In this document: piece after piece, positions 10,713 to 21,990 of the stretch
How the letters are laid out: every line of letters begins with the position of its first letter
How positions within the stretch are numbered: the first letter of the stretch is position 1
Assembly: GCA_949316235.1 (NCBI GenBank)
Contig: OX438748.1
Span: 35,432,036 to 35,496,035 of the forward strand
Reading direction: 5' to 3'
From: Oegoconia quadripuncta
Taxonomy: Eukaryota > Arthropoda > Insecta > Lepidoptera > Autostichidae
Length of the DNA stretch: 64,000 bases
Made by a program: the position numbers and the translations under genes
Notes under the pieces: model-generated
What the model saw: only the letters and a program-made list of their open reading frames with translations
Told to the model about the DNA's origin: nothing
Databases searched by the model: none

Positions 10713-13700
10713 CTGTAAAAACATGTGAATCGAGAGTTCAGACAACTTCTTAATAAATAAATTAGACTTCGTTAAAAGTACTTGACTAAAGTCACCACCA
10801 CCGTGGCTCAATGTAAACAACATAGGGCTTACGAATCAGAGATCGCCGCGGGGTCTGTCTAGTACTCGGTTTGGTTGGTGGTAAGGCATTTTAAACGCCC
10901 GCCTGGCTAGCTACCACCATCTCATCTAAATCTGCCACCAAACTAGCATTGTTGTGTTCCGATTGTCAGAGATTACATAGTCAGTCCCCCAAATAAGATT
11001 GGGTTTCCGGGTCAGTACGCTTCCACCTTCGACCTCATCTTCACTTAACATCAGGTGTGATTGAGGTCAAGTACGAACCCGTTGCGCATAAAAAAAAGGG
11101 GACAGTACAATTTGGCAGCCTTATCACTAAAAGCGATCTCTTCCAAACAACCTTTGGGTTAGGAAGCATTACGCACGTGATATGTAGGTAGCTGAGCTGC
11201 TGACCAAAATAGGCGCTAGCTTTATCTTTACAATTTATTTCAGAAGACCAAGGGCCCTATGTCGCCACTGCTAGCATTGCAAACCCGTGGTTTATAGAGA
11301 CTGACGCATATTTACGGAGTTTGTGACTGAGCCTGTTCAGCCGCGGTGCCAGCTCTGAGGGTAGTACCTGCCACCACCCCTTAGACGTCCGCTTTGTAAG
11401 TATATTAAGCTTTTATTTATTTATTTTATTTGTTGATTACATATGATTTATTGTTTGTGTTCTTCTATTTTGGTTGTATGTACTGTGCAGTGAATAAATG
11501 TTTCTATCTATCTATCTATTGTAAAACTGCACTTCCGAAGGTATCTACTGGACCAGCAAGCTAAGCTTGCAGAATTTACTCACGTGCTTGTATAGCGGCA
11601 ATATTCTTTTAATTACTCGTTTTATTATTATTATTACTTATATTTCATCTCTTTGCAAATTCAGGCGTTATTAGATCTGGTCCATTGTATTTATATTTAC
11701 ATTGATACTAGCAGCACCATATTTTACTTGCACTAGTCGATTAATCATTTCGCAAACAGTGAACTTCTATGTATTTATTTATGTATTTATTTATTTAACT
11801 TACATAGCATATGTATATATTTCTTTATGTATTTATTTAACTTACATAGCATATTTTGTCCTGTCTTTATGCAACTAGCGACGGTAACTCGTCTGCTCTG
11901 GGTGCGACAGTAAACCAGCGCTGAGCTCTTATAAGCTCAGCATATAGCTGAGTTGTTTTCCTTTCGCTGCTGCGACACTTATCTGAGTGTTCTGTTATTT
12001 TATTTGCCTAACAATTGTTGTATATGTGTCGAAGTGGCGAATAAACAGTTTCTTTCTTTCTTTCTTTTCTTTTACCATATACGAGCCGGTGCCTAAGTAT
12101 CCGCACAAGTTGCGTCCAGAAAGAACCAGCCGGGGTTCTTTCTGGACGGCATGCATAGCGTTTTGTCACAGGGTACGCAGAATGATATTTGCTATTAATT
12201 GAGATAAAATACAACTACTAAATATTGGGTCCTTACCTATGAAATTGGCGTTTTGTTTGAAGAATTTCATTAAGACTGTTTTCTCCATACAAACATTTTT
12301 GATTTTTTTTTGGGAACGGCAATTCCAAATTTAGTTAAACTTTGTGTGTATTATCGGATAACATTAAGATAAGTATAGGCAGCGTTAATTTTTAAAAGTA
12401 ACCGCTTTATAAAAGTTTCAGCGAATCTAAGAAATGATTATGGGAAGCACATGAAAAGAGCTCTGTTCAAATTTTTTTTATTATGTAAGTTATCCCAGAA
12501 ATTAAAAAATATTTCATGTGAAACCTTGAAATAATATACCATTTTCCAAATAAAAAACAAATTTGGATATAGCTTTGAAAATCGCAGGAATTGGTACATA
12601 TGACTAACGAAGAAAAAAAACTCCAATTTCATAGGTAAAGACCCAATAATAACTTCCTTTTATCTTTGTATCATATTCTTTCTATTTAATTAGTATAAAT
12701 TTACATATATTATATTTATTTGTTATTATGTATATAATATATTATATTATTGCTTAGTTTGTCTCACTATTAATTTTTTACCTCTAGATTGTATAATGAT
12801 TATTATTTAATATTGACTTTCCACCTAATTATTTTTTTAAGAGAATTGTAATGAAAAATGAGAATCTGTAATTGGCATGACTTTGGCTTGTAAATTTTGT
12901 GTAATATTTTTTATAATGATGCTGTTGATTCTGATCAATAAAATAAAATAAAAAATAAAATATCTACCATACCTATATATTATGTATGTATGTCGGTATG
13001 TATTCAATTAACGTAGTATTTATTTAAGTTATTTATTTATTTTATTAAAACTACACGCTACCCACCAATCATGTGCGCAATGCTTCGTAACCCAATTGCG
13101 TGGAAGAGATCGCTTTAAGTGATAAAGCCGCCAAATTGTACTGTTCCCTTTTCGTTTACCATTGTGCTATGTTTGTTATTGTTGTGCAATAAAGAATATT
13201 GTGTTGTTGTTGAATCAGCTGTATTCACAACGCACTTCGATGAAAGCTTACAATTTTGTTAGGGTAGACAGGCACTACCTTCTGCCTGTGTGGAGGGCAC
13301 GCCACTGATATACATACACATTAAAATATTTATTTATTTATTTAGGTACACTAACAGCTTATACACTAAAACATTATTTTGTTAGTTCACATATTGTTCA
13401 CATTATAAGTGTATCAGCCTATTATAAGCATACACAGCATTCTAAGAGGATAACAGTATAAAATTCAAGATAAAGTTTAAATATATAAAGTTTAAAAAAG
13501 TACAAAAAAACATATCAGTAACAATGAAAAACTTAAAATTAATAATACAATATGTTAATTATACCAGTTATGAAGGGTGGTTAATCGAGGTGTCTCATAA
13601 GCTTGCTTTTTAAAATTGGTCTGGATTCAGCAAATATATCCAGCCAAGACTTTTCACAAACTTTTCAAATATAAGTAAAAGGGTATCTGAGTCGTACTCA

Positions 13701-16700
13701 CATCCTTAAAGCTCCATCCCTCGTTGCCCAATGCTGCCCATTCATCGAAGTCCAATCTGTGTCCACGTATGTACAGCATGGAGTTTATCGAACTGCTTCC
13801 TCCCATCACTTTGCCCCTGAAGTGATACATAAGATCTCTTTAAAAGTACTTGACCAAATAAACATCAATTACCTACAGCTGCAGCCCTTATTGTCTCATC
13901 ATGGCCTCTTCCCCCACGAGGGACCCACGTGTCTTGGGCCGGTAATAATAAACCAATTTCAATACAAGTCTTGAGGCCGTACCCGAGATTAAGAGGTTGA
14001 CGCTATCTCAAGCTCCGTGCTAATTTATAAACCAATCTTGAGGTCTACTCAGCTGAGATCACTTCTCAAGTATTCGCTGCAGCTTCGAATGAAAGCCCCA
14101 TGTATAAATCACCTCGCAATATTACAAAAATATAAAGTAAGCTCCATGTCAGTTCTAGCAGATAGTAGTTCCGTGTATCTAAATAGTGTTACTTTTGTGT
14201 TCTACGCCCGGTCATGCATGACTGGCGCTAACGCCAGCGAGATGTGAGCGCGCGCTCTGTGGGCTGTTCATACTTACCAGAGCTCTATATATGTTGGTTA
14301 ATAGTGCTTAATGAGTTTTGTTTTCTTACCCACGATTTTCTATTCCTAACTAAATTGTTTATTATAATACGCTCGCAATAGTAACTAACAAATATTTTAT
14401 GTAAATTTTCTCATGTAAGTAAATTGTAATTATTCTTTTGAGAAATAAATTTCTTTACTCACATGAATGACAGTCTTGAGATTAGTTTATTAATACGCGC
14501 ACCTCTCAAGTGAGTACTGCTTGAGTGTGCACGTGCTTTTCAGGTCTCAAGTTAGGTTTATTAATCAACACGTTTACTTGAGACCGGTCACAAGACTGTT
14601 CTCAATCTTGGGAATGGTTTATTAATACGGGCCTTAAAACGCGACTAAGGAATCGCGACAATAACAGTGTGTGGCGCGCCTATGGAAACTCTTTAGTCGG
14701 GCCCTCGGAATTCAAATAAATTCAGTGAGACGTCATGAGCAATTTTTCAATGTACGATTTTCCTAGTTAGTTTTTTAGATAATTATAATTGCTTGAATGT
14801 TTGGTGGTGTACCGTTCATGTGGAGAGCTGAATACACATACATTATTAAGAAGAGTTGGTTGTGTAATTCCTTAAAGAATCCCCGCAACCAAAACCCCTT
14901 CAGTGGTGACCCCGTCGCAAGACTGCTTTTTCACATGAATTGAGCCCATCAGGGATGAAATCCTTCAAGTACTCCAGCTGAGCAGCTTTATCTATCGACC
15001 CCTACTGAATTGCAAGTAATAGTTCCAGCCTCATCATTCATATATCACCCTACAAAGGTATGACAGAAGTTTATGCCTATTCACTGCGAAGAACAACAGA
15101 AGTACAGGTCTCAAGATACGCTTCTTCTCAACACGGTGCCGCGGTCTTCGTTTTCTGGTTAACCTAGTACCTACCTAATTGTTTTTATTTTTATACCGGG
15201 TGTTAATTTTAAAATTTTTTATACAGGCTGTAAAATTTGTTTTTTGTATACAATAGTTTTCAATATTGTTGCAATCATTCCGAGGGTACGGTGACAGAGT
15301 TTGGAGTTACACTAGTACGGTTTACAACATAGGAAAATATTCTAAAATTATTTTGCTCATCTATTTTCTTCGTTCTTTTTACTTTTAATTTCTGTATTGT
15401 ACCGCTGATGGGCAGTGGCGTCATTGATGCCTGCCCAGCGTGGTGATTAGCGGAAATCGATATAAATCAGGCCGGTTATTCCACCTATTGCTACTAAAGT
15501 ATATCTTCCCGGGGGAAATAGATTTCCATTCATTTCTACTACTCTAATACAACATCCTTTATAATGTCAATGTAGTAATAATCGTAAACTTACGGGTCAG
15601 TACGCTTCCACCTTCGACCTCATCTTCACTTAACATCAGGTGTGATTGAGGTCAAGTGCTAACCCGTTGGGCATAAAAAAAAACATGTTTGGTTTATGTC
15701 TGATACGTTATGTGTTGTGAACCAACTGAGATTCTTGCAGAGGGAAACCTTACCTTGGCCAGCTGCAACGTCCTCCAGGCCTCGCCAAGCAACTTCTACC
15801 ATCAGGTTCAGTAGAATACGCCCAATCGATGTTTGACCCTTGCAAAGGCAAGGCCACAGCTGTGATTAGCGTCACGTCTGGCTGCTCCGGACCTGCTTCC
15901 AGAAGTAACACCTGAAATATATTTTCTGAGTGAAGTTCAACTACTCCGTGGCTCAATAAATGTATGTAATGTAATGTAAACTAATGTAGCTCAATCTTTA
16001 AATATTTTTAAATTTCAAGTCAAAAACCACTACTTAGGTCTCTGACTTTTTTCTTTTCGTTAACTTCCGCCTCGTGAACATTAGTTGACTATCTATAAGT
16101 GCTTCTAGCGATTGTGTTTTATACTATATTATTATGTATTTATATATATATTTATTTATTTATTTATACATTATATATTTAATTTAATTTTATGCGTTCC
16201 CCTTCTAAACCCTCTCGATCTCACATGGCATCCCTTCTGCGCTTTCCTTCTACTCCGACTTCAGACTTCTACAACTATTCTTTCTCCATACATGCAGTTA
16301 GACTTTGGAATTCACTTCCCACCGACGTACGTCATGGTCAGTCGTTACCGGTCTTCAAATCGCGACTGAAGGAGCATTACCTTAAACTGTCTCAATAGAT
16401 TATTATTATTATTTGTGTACATTTGTTTAAGTATATATCATATTTATTTATAGGTTTTGTATTTATTTTTATCATATTAGATTATATATTTTCTTATATT
16501 TATTTATATTATAACAACCCCATAATTTAAGTATGTATGTCATCGACATGATTGTTATTTTCTCTATTTATTAGTTGTATGTTTGTTTATAACTACTGTT
16601 TTTGTAAGTGTACTCGCTGTATACTTTTACGTTACCTCATCAATTTGTCTCCTTACTGAGGTTTGCTGGAAGAGATCTCTTATAGAGATAAGCTCGCCTT

Positions 16701-19700
16701 TTGTATATTTTAATATTCCTCTGTTTTTTTTTGTTTTGTTTGACGTGTATGCTTATATACAATAAAGTGTTAAATAAATAAATAAATAAATTATACTATA
16801 ATTAAGTCTATTAATTTGATTTTTTTTATGCACAACGGGTTGGTACTTGACCTCAATCACACCTGATGTTAAGGAATATGATATTATATTACTTGTATTA
16901 TTATATTATTATATTTATGCATACTTAAATAAATAAATAAATAAAATATCCTTAGACATACACACAGCGCCATCTAGTTCCACAGTAAGCAACTATATGC
17001 TTGTGTTGTGGATACCAGATGGTTGATATAATACATAAATACATTTTTTTTTGTAAATAAATACTTATTATAAATGAAAACATCCATAACTCGGGTACAC
17101 ATGTCCGTATTCATCACACAAACATATGCCCCTAGCGGGATTCGAACCCGCAACCTTTTGGTATAGTGGTCAGAGTTGCTAACCATTACACCAAACAGGT
17201 CGTTATATACTTATATCTATAATTATTTCTTTAGTTGGTAGTATCGTGCACCCTACCTGTTTTTCTACCTACAAATGTCCCATAGCTGTGGGTTGTCTGC
17301 AAGAGATCGCTTTTAGTGATAAGACAAAATTTTTTTGTTATCATCAAAAATTAATGTAAATTATTATGCGCAATAAAGAGTATTTGTATTGTATTGTATT
17401 GTAAACTACATAAAGTTAATACCTATGATTAGTACTTGGTATGGTTGGTGGGAGGTTATTTTTATATGCCAATAGTTGGGCAGCTCCCACCGTGTTATCT
17501 AAGTCTACCACCAAGTAGATATTTTGTATTTTGGACACCGAGGGTCAAGACGAATCTAAAGATACCTTACCATTGAGACCTGCAAGCGTCACTAGAGATA
17601 AGTTTAATAGTATTAAATCTAATCTTCTTGAAAATTGAATATGTTAAAAAAAATATTGCGTCATTTAAGAAAAATTGTAATGATGTCTATACAAGAAATA
17701 AAGATAAACTGGGTCATAAGTCGCCACCGCAAAGTCAGTAATTCATTCAAAGGGTTATGTATACGTTTTAAAATAAGGTTCCCGTTGATATACAAAATTA
17801 ATTTAAAGATACTATATAAAAAAGAAACTTAATTATAAAATAACAGACTATTTGGATAATAATCAATCCTGTACATAATCAGCTCGTTCGCATGCCAGGT
17901 TATTTCGCAAATAATGAAATATTATTGTGTCTTTTTGTATTTATTAATATTAGAGTTTCTTGCTTGTTCTTCTCATCGGACAATTGCCTTTTAAACAAGC
18001 AGTAGCTTAAAAATTGTAAAATCTGAGTATTTTAAGTGTACCCCTATGTACCTGCAAAATAAAGAATTTTTGTCTTGACTTGTACTTCGAAATTAGCTAC
18101 AAGAGGTAACATAGAAATCTGCATACATATACCCTAAAATCATTACCTTCATTTCTGCACAGGCGGGTCAAAAGAGCCTTTTTTATTTTACGGCGATATC
18201 CAGTCTATTATTTTTTTTCTTTGTTGAATCATAAATTGTAAAAATACTTATTTAAAAAGAGCACCCCTGAGTTTCTTGCTCGTTCTTCTCTGGGGAGACA
18301 GCCTTGCTAAAGATCGATAAATGTATATCATGACGATTTCAAATATTACTCTTATAACTTACGAAGTAACACTTTTTGAGTTTGAATTTGCACAAAGGTG
18401 TAACGCTTGATCTCGATCTCGTCTGATGTTAAGTGAAGATGAGGTCGAAGGTGGAAGCTCACTCGGAGCACCCAAGTTATTTAAGGGACGAGCTATCTTA
18501 TCGCAATCAGTCTGACTACAACAATGCTCTCTACGTTGCTGCTTTACGCAGGCTGTGATAAGATGCTGGCCAGGCGGTTATTCAAAAATGCACTAGCACT
18601 AACTTAACCTAAACATGTACCGCCGGGAATCGAACCAACGACCTCCGCATTTTGTAAAACATGAGATATGAAGGTGGTTAACTTCTGTGCTTCGAAGAGT
18701 ACGCAGTTCTAGATATTGATGAGAGGAATTACTGCTGAAACAGCTGTATCGTTTTTCATCAAACATTGCTACGAACAAGACAAAGCCTTCGAATGTAATA
18801 ACTAATAAGGCGTAAAATAATCTTCTTCGGCCATTATTAGCTAATATCAAAGAAAACAGCTGAAAAATTATATATTTTATTGGCAGGTTATATACTTATA
18901 TACTATTATGATTTTTGGCAAACATGTATATATGCGTCATATTTATAACGTACGTACGTCACATGAATAAATTAATAATTATAAATAGAAAAATGTATTT
19001 ATCTAATATATCAACCATCTGATATCCACAACACAAGCCAATAGTTGCTTAATGACGTTGGACTACCTGTTTGGTGTAGTGGTTAAAAATTCTGACTGCT
19101 ATACCAAAAGGTTGCGGGTTCGAATTCCGCTAGGGGCATATGTTTATGAATACAGACATATGCGTTCTCGAGTTACGGATGTTTTTCATTTATTTATTTA
19201 TTTATTTACAAAAAAAAATATGTATTTGTGTAGTTTATCAACCATCTGGTATCCATAATACAAGCCTAGTTGCTTAGTGTGGAACTAGATGGCGCTGTGT
19301 GTATGTGCAAGATATTTATTATTATTATTTTCATAGGTAAAATTTACAATTTAAAATAGGCAGTTTTTGAAACTACCAGACTTTATAGTCCTCCTTCGAG
19401 ACTCAAAGAAACTCAAATGTTTATAACAAATTCTCATAAATATTGCTACCACGAATTGGACAGTCTTATAACAAGTTTCTATGACAAAGAAGTAGAGTTA
19501 TTCAAGGCGCTTGGCTCTACATCTCATAACTACAGATCTTCCAAAATACGCCGAATCGCTTAGAGATAGGTGTGTAGAGCCCTGTCATCTTCGCTTGTCT
19601 TGGCGGAGTCACTCCCGTGCCCCCTAATCATACGGCCATAATTTTTAATTAATTGTGATTAAAGTCAGTGAATAATTACTTAGCCAAAAATAAAACATCC

Positions 19701-20549
19701 ATAACTCGGGAACACATGTCTGTATTCATCATACAAACATATGCCCCAATAAAACATTATTGATTTAATTTATTGCAAAATTCTGTATAATTCGAATGGT
19801 GAACCGTGGATGTTGTTTCAAACATTAAACTTTTTATGTTTGGTACACCCAAACGCCAATGTTTGGGTTATTTCTGACCACCCTACCCTAAAGGTCGTGA
19901 CGTAATGTATGCGTGGCTACAGGATGCCGGCAATGAAATTGCAGCAATTTCGCGAAATGATAACGTTAATGTTTAATTAAACGTCGTCAAAGGAAGTACA
20001 TTTATGGATAGCACACAATTTGCCGTTTGAAAAAATTGTAATGCGTATTAGTTCCGCGATTCAGCCAAGCCTTATAACAACTTTCTGTGACGAGTAATTA
20101 GAGAGACTCAGGGCGTTTGGCTCTACATGACCTAATAACTCTTTATGAGTTTAACGATTTCGAGTCTTGGCTACACATTTTTACATGAAATATTTTGATG
20201 GGGTTATCCCTTACACAATATATAATAAATTAATTCATAGGATAGGAACTCAACTGACCTTCCAATTTGCATTTTCCGTTAATCTGTTAGCCAACACACA
20301 TCCAGCAGAACCAGCGCCAACAATTATAAAGTCATACTCCTCATTATGCCCCAAGTTGGGTTCCACTTCCAAGTCATCCTGAACACATGGACCATCATAA
20401 CATGATAAAGCTCCATTGTTCTTCTGAAGAGTTCTACCTCCATACAATTGGGCCAGGAGACTCAGGTATACATAGCCGAGGCAGGAGCAAGCGGTCAAGT
20501 TGGAATCTGCTGGACAGGACTGAGAGAGATCCCGTGGCTCCCAAAGCAT
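9399..20549 (-). CDS. GMC gene A: FAD-dependent glucose dehydrogenase / ecdysone oxidase-like protein, 4 exons
   Basis: Minus-strand exons 20549-20259, 15911-15754, 13816-13702 and 10712-9399 join in phases 0, 2, 0 and encode 625 residues, a full-length insect GMC protein. Seen: FAD-binding GAGSAG at 78-83 after a YDFIIV strand; ribose-binding Glu in VLLLEAG (about 102); first GMC signature GGSSSIN from about 155; second signature [16 protein letters not shown] from 327; active-site His 559 in [10 protein letters not shown] and Asn 603 in GNTNAP, 44 residues apart as in choline oxidase. GMC enzymes oxidise alcohols, sugars or steroids using FAD; this group includes glucose dehydrogenase and ecdysone oxidase, but the substrate is not readable here. 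The start MLWEP matches gene B and resembles gene C (MIWQP). The first 40 residues contain a hydrophobic segment ([10 protein letters not shown]) that may direct secretion. Introns are full of repeats. The gene lies head to head with gene B. Confidence 0.9.
10799..11098 (+). mobile_element. SINE-2, near full length, in intron 3 of gene A
   Basis: A tRNA-like head beginning CCGTGGCTCAATG is followed by the body TACTCGGTTTGGTTGGTGG, the 3' part GTGTGATTGAGGTCAAGTAC and an A-rich end GCATAAAAAAAA. At least eleven relatives occur in the window. It lies antisense to gene A. Confidence 0.8.
11099..11185 (-). mobile_element. LINE 3' end (AGAGATCGCT type), minus strand
   Basis: Read on the minus strand, it carries GGAAGAGATCGCTTTTAGTG and the downstream GATAAGG sequence typical of a retroelement 3' UTR. 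Copies in plus orientation lie at 13085, 16660, 17270 and 46500. Confidence 0.55.
11240..11520 (+). mobile_element. Retroelement 3' end with (TCTA)n tail
   Basis: The sequence ends GTGCAGTGAATAAATGTTTC followed by TATC repeats. An AATAAA signal directly before a microsatellite tail is the usual form of an insect LINE 3' end. No coding part is recognised. Confidence 0.45.
11870..12072 (+). mobile_element. Retroelement 3' end with (TTTC)n tail
   Basis: GTGGCGAATAAACAG is followed by a TTTC microsatellite (12040-12070). A similar GAATAAATG-TTTC end lies near 40450. The upstream part is non-coding. Confidence 0.4.
12113..12148. repeat. Perfect 15-bp hairpin
   Basis: CGTCCAGAAAGAACC (12113-12127) and its exact reverse complement (12134-12148) are separated by six bases. 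It lies in intron 3 of gene A between two retroelement fragments. Confidence 0.8.
12225..12646 (+). mobile_element. MITE family M1 (mariner-like), full-length copy
   Basis: The termini TTGGGTCCTTACCTATGAAA and its near-exact inverse (ending GGTAAAGACCCAA) are flanked by TA on each side, the target duplication of Tc1/mariner elements. The element is 422 bp with no coding capacity. Confidence 0.85.
13085..13212 (+). mobile_element. LINE 3' end (AGAGATCGCT type)
   Basis: GGAAGAGATCGCTTTAAGTG and TTGTGCAATAAAGAAT are followed by a GTTGTTG tail. This non-coding fragment lies in intron 3 of gene A. Confidence 0.6.
13330..13660 (-). other. Possible retroelement 3' end, intron 3 of gene A
   Basis: A TTTA microsatellite at 13330-13350 followed by AT-rich sequence looks like the tail and UTR of a LINE on the minus strand. 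A short minus-strand frame near 13560-13640 (about 30 codons) is not recognised. Low confidence. Confidence 0.3.
13702..13816 (-). CDS. GMC gene A, exon 3
   Basis: The 115-nt exon completes codon 150 and encodes residues 151-188, with the first GMC signature ([29 protein letters not shown]). The acceptor is TTCAG/GGGC and the donor is GAT/GTGAGT on the minus strand. It has the same length as in genes B and C. Confidence 0.92.
13936..14633 (+). mobile_element. MITE family M2, with a 369-bp insertion
   Basis: The ends carry inverted GGCC...TAATAAACC sequences. Arms rich in CTTGAG/CTCAAG match the copies at 50248 and 60448. The arms are separated by an insertion at 14094-14462. Confidence 0.7.
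14094..14462. mobile_element. 369-bp insertion with 5-bp target duplication, solo-LTR-like
   Basis: The insertion is bounded by ATGAA on both sides (14089-14093 and 14463-14467) inside MITE M2. It holds a TATA-like CTATATATG near 14283 and GAGAAATAAATTTC near its end, which would fit a solo LTR. The ends (AGCC...CTCAC) are not the usual TG...CA, so the class is uncertain. Confidence 0.45.
14790..15010 (+). mobile_element. Possible LTR-retrotransposon remnant
   Basis: An LTR-like end (GCTGAATACACATACATT ... TTGTGTAATTCC) is followed by CAGTGGTGACCCCGTCG, which resembles the leader/primer-binding junction of insect Ty3/gypsy elements. No coding sequence follows. This is weak. Confidence 0.3.
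15592..15686 (+). mobile_element. SINE-2 tail fragment
   Basis: It contains the 3' part only, CGGGTCAGTACGCTTCCACC through GGTCAAG and GCATAAAAAAAAA, in intron 2 of gene A. Confidence 0.7.
15754..15911 (-). CDS. GMC gene A, exon 2
   Basis: The 158-nt exon encodes residues 98-149 and two bases of codon 150 (Arg). It begins [13 protein letters not shown], where the Glu binds the FAD ribose in this family, and ends SWPR. The acceptor is TATTTCAG and the donor is CCAAG/GTAAGG on the minus strand. Confidence 0.92.
16195..16790 (+). mobile_element. Jockey/CR1-type LINE remnant with 3' UTR
   Basis: The frame at 16192-16398 ends in [20 protein letters not shown] and [13 protein letters not shown], the classic WNxLP...FKxxL end of a jockey/CR1-type reverse transcriptase. 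The 3' UTR carries GGAAGAGATCTCTTATAGAG and an AATAAAG-(TAAA)n tail at 16762-16790. It lies in intron 1 of gene A, antisense. Confidence 0.75.
16827..16874 (-). mobile_element. SINE-2 tail fragment, minus strand
   Basis: TATGCACAACGGGTTGGTAC followed by CACACCTGATGTTAAG is the last 45 bp of SINE-2 in reverse. Confidence 0.65.
16940..17203 (-). mobile_element. SINE-1, near full length, minus strand
   Basis: Read on the minus strand, it has a tRNA-like head TTTGGTGTAATGGTTAGC, the B box GGTTCGAATCC, the body GGACATGTGTACCCGAGTTA, and the tail AACTAGATGGCGCTGTGTG with a TTATT-type end. Sister copies lie at 19061, 47514, 56771 and 57811. Confidence 0.85.
17270..17403 (+). mobile_element. LINE 3' end (AGAGATCGCT type) with GTATT tail
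   Basis: CAAGAGATCGCTTTTAGTGA and TGCGCAATAAAGAGTATTTG are followed by repeats of GTATT. The same terminal 80 bp was inserted into a SINE at 51222-51300 and lies inverted near 52025-52110. Confidence 0.65.
17566..18090 (+). mobile_element. LINE family a, truncated copy
   Basis: Broken frames read through the [13 protein letters not shown] and IQN motifs into the 3' UTR (TTTCTTGCTTGTTCTTC) and end with AATAAAGAATTTTTGTCTTG. It is an inactive copy in intron 1 of gene A. Confidence 0.7.
18236..18376 (+). mobile_element. LINE family a, 3' UTR fragment
   Basis: It shares TTTCTTGCTCGTTCTTCTCT and the preceding AAAAGAGCA with the other family-a copies and has no coding part. Confidence 0.6.
18384..18662 (-). 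mobile_element. SINE-2, degraded full-length copy, minus strand
   Basis: GATGTTAAGTGAAGATGAGG, GAAGGTGGAAGC and the head CGCCGGGAATCGAACCAACG are in the right order but more diverged than in other copies. It lies in intron 1 of gene A. Confidence 0.7.
18985..19325 (+). mobile_element. SINE-1 pair: tail fragment followed by a full copy
   Basis: A tail fragment (18985-19055, TATCAACCATCTGATATCC...) is followed directly by a complete SINE-1 from about 19061 (TTTGGTGTAGTGGTTAAAAA, B box GGTTCGAATTCC) to 19325. A further head fragment on the minus strand lies at 19688-19747. Confidence 0.75.
19330..20250. other. Intron 1 of gene A, mostly unrecognised
   Basis: Apart from the SINE-1 head fragment at 19688-19747 and a short segment at 19795-19870 that recurs near 45480 (GGTGAACCG.GGATGTTGTTTC), I see no gene or clear repeat. 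Confidence 0.4.
20259..20549 (-). CDS. GMC gene A, exon 1
   Basis: The 291-nt exon encodes residues 1-97: an N-terminal region with a hydrophobic stretch ([10 protein letters not shown]), a Cys-containing linker and the FAD-binding GAGSAG. The donor on the minus strand is AAG/GTCAGT, where gene B has GTGAGT. An upstream in-frame Met (20618) would add 23 residues, but the conserved MLWEP start is preferred. Confidence 0.9.
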
Positions 20550-20920
20550 TTTGCTTGCATGAAAGTTAAGACTTGTTTTTGCAAAAATGCAAGGTGATTT
20601 CGGAAAGCAAACAGACAAGTCGTCGAAGACAATGACGTTAGTGAAATAGCTTAAACAGATGTTACGTTTAAGTATTTAAATGCAAATGATAAGCAATTGT
20701 CAAGTGTTTCTGTATTCAAATAAAACTCAATTAAAATAATCAAAGGAACTGTTCCACCTAATTCACGGTTGACTTGTTATGGTTACCTAGTCCAATCATC
20801 GAGGAGTTGGAAGTAAATTATATATACTTACTATAGTATAATAAAGGAGAGTTTATAAATTCCATCAATATCGTATCAGCCGTAGACGTCCACTGCTGAA
20901 CATAGTCATAATTTTTTTTT
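20550..20920. promoter_or_regulatory. Upstream region of gene A
   Basis: About 370 bp precede the gene A start codon before repeat DNA begins. No convincing TATA box is seen. This assignment is positional only. Confidence 0.3.
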
Positions 20921-21600
20921 TTTAAGTTTGACTGGATTCGCTTTTGACCACAATCTCATCTGATGGAAAGTAACGATGTGGTCGAAGATGAAGCACGTGA
21001 TCCCAGTAAATGCCTATTCACTCTGCTCTTGAAGATCCCAAGGTTGTAGGATTCAGGAAAGACTGATGCCGGAAGGGAGTTCCATGCCTTGGCTGTTCGG
21101 ATGATGAATGAAGAATCGAACTTCTTAGTGCGAATGTTCGGTATATGAACTATATACGGGTGGAATTCCTCCCCACGCCTAGTGGTCCGAAGATGGAAGG
21201 GTAACGGTGGAATAAGATTATGTAATTCCAACGCACACTCCCCGAAATGTATCCTGTAAAAAACTGAGAGACAGGCGACTTTGCGACGGTGTTCAAGGTT
21301 CTGCAATTTAGCAGTCATCGAATTATGAGTTAGTTAACTATGAGTCTCATGGCACGTCGTTCCACAGAATCGAGTGCAGCTAGTTGGTACTTGGCTGAAC
21401 CATCCCAGAGGTGACAGCAGTATTCCATGCACAAGCGGACCTGAGCCTGGTAAAGCACAAATTTCCAAAGGACCGGTTGGAAGCGGACTCCATCCAGAGA
21501 AATCCCGCGACCTTCATCAGGTCTTTCCACTTTGTGAGTGGACATCCTACGCTGCGCATGTCGGTGAGTGATCTCCACTCGAGTTACTTTGATGCCCCAC
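20920..21600 (-). mobile_element. Jockey/CR1-type LINE remnant, minus strand
   Basis: Two minus-strand frames (21578-21330 and 21318-20956) belong to one element: YQAQVRLCMEYCCHLWDGSA and DSVERRAMRLI, then FIIRTAKAWNSLPASVFP and GIFKSRVNRHLL. These are the thumb/C-terminal motifs of a CR1/jockey reverse transcriptase. The frame change and missing upstream RT domain show it is dead. It lies between the start codons of genes A and B. Confidence 0.8.
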
Positions 21601-21752
21601 TAGTCCAGTCAAGATATTCATATTTAGGGGTGTAACTTCTTATAATCTTAAAGGCCCTGATTTTTTGTACATAGACAGAGTACCTATCAGTAATATTGTA
21701 AAAAATATTTTTGCTTTAGGTATAGTGTAGGTATTTAGTTATATCATCTGAT

Positions 21753-21990
21753 TTAAGAGCCATGCTCTTGTCGGTGGAGATTTTTCCATATCTCTCTGCT
21801 CTCCGCCTTCCTCTTGACCTCCTGATACGACACGACGTTCAACTTCTCTTTTATTTGCTGCATGTAGCTTATTCTCGGTCTTCCTCTTTTTCTTTTCCCT
21901 TCTATTCTTCCTTCTATTATAGTTTTGATGAAATCATCGTGTCGTATAAGGTGTCCCAGCATTTTCCCTCTTCTATTCTCAATTACTTAA
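21753..21990 (-). mobile_element. LINE remnant (GHxxRHDDF type), minus strand
   Basis: The minus-strand frame reads LGHLIRHDDF, GKRKRGRPRISYMQQIKEKL and ends RQEHGS, a C-terminal segment common to insect endonuclease/reverse-transcriptase LINEs. Only about 70 codons remain. Confidence 0.75.

Noticed and set aside
10713..10823. 37-codon upstream extension of gene A exon 4
   Set aside because: The frame is open by chance into intron 3. A clear acceptor at 10713-10715 and the alignment with genes B and C place the exon start at 10712.
17119..17203. Additional tRNA genes at SINE heads (17119, 19064, 47516, 56773, 58037 and others)
   Set aside because: They keep A- and B-box-like sequences but have no paired acceptor stems, and each continues into the same SINE body and tail.
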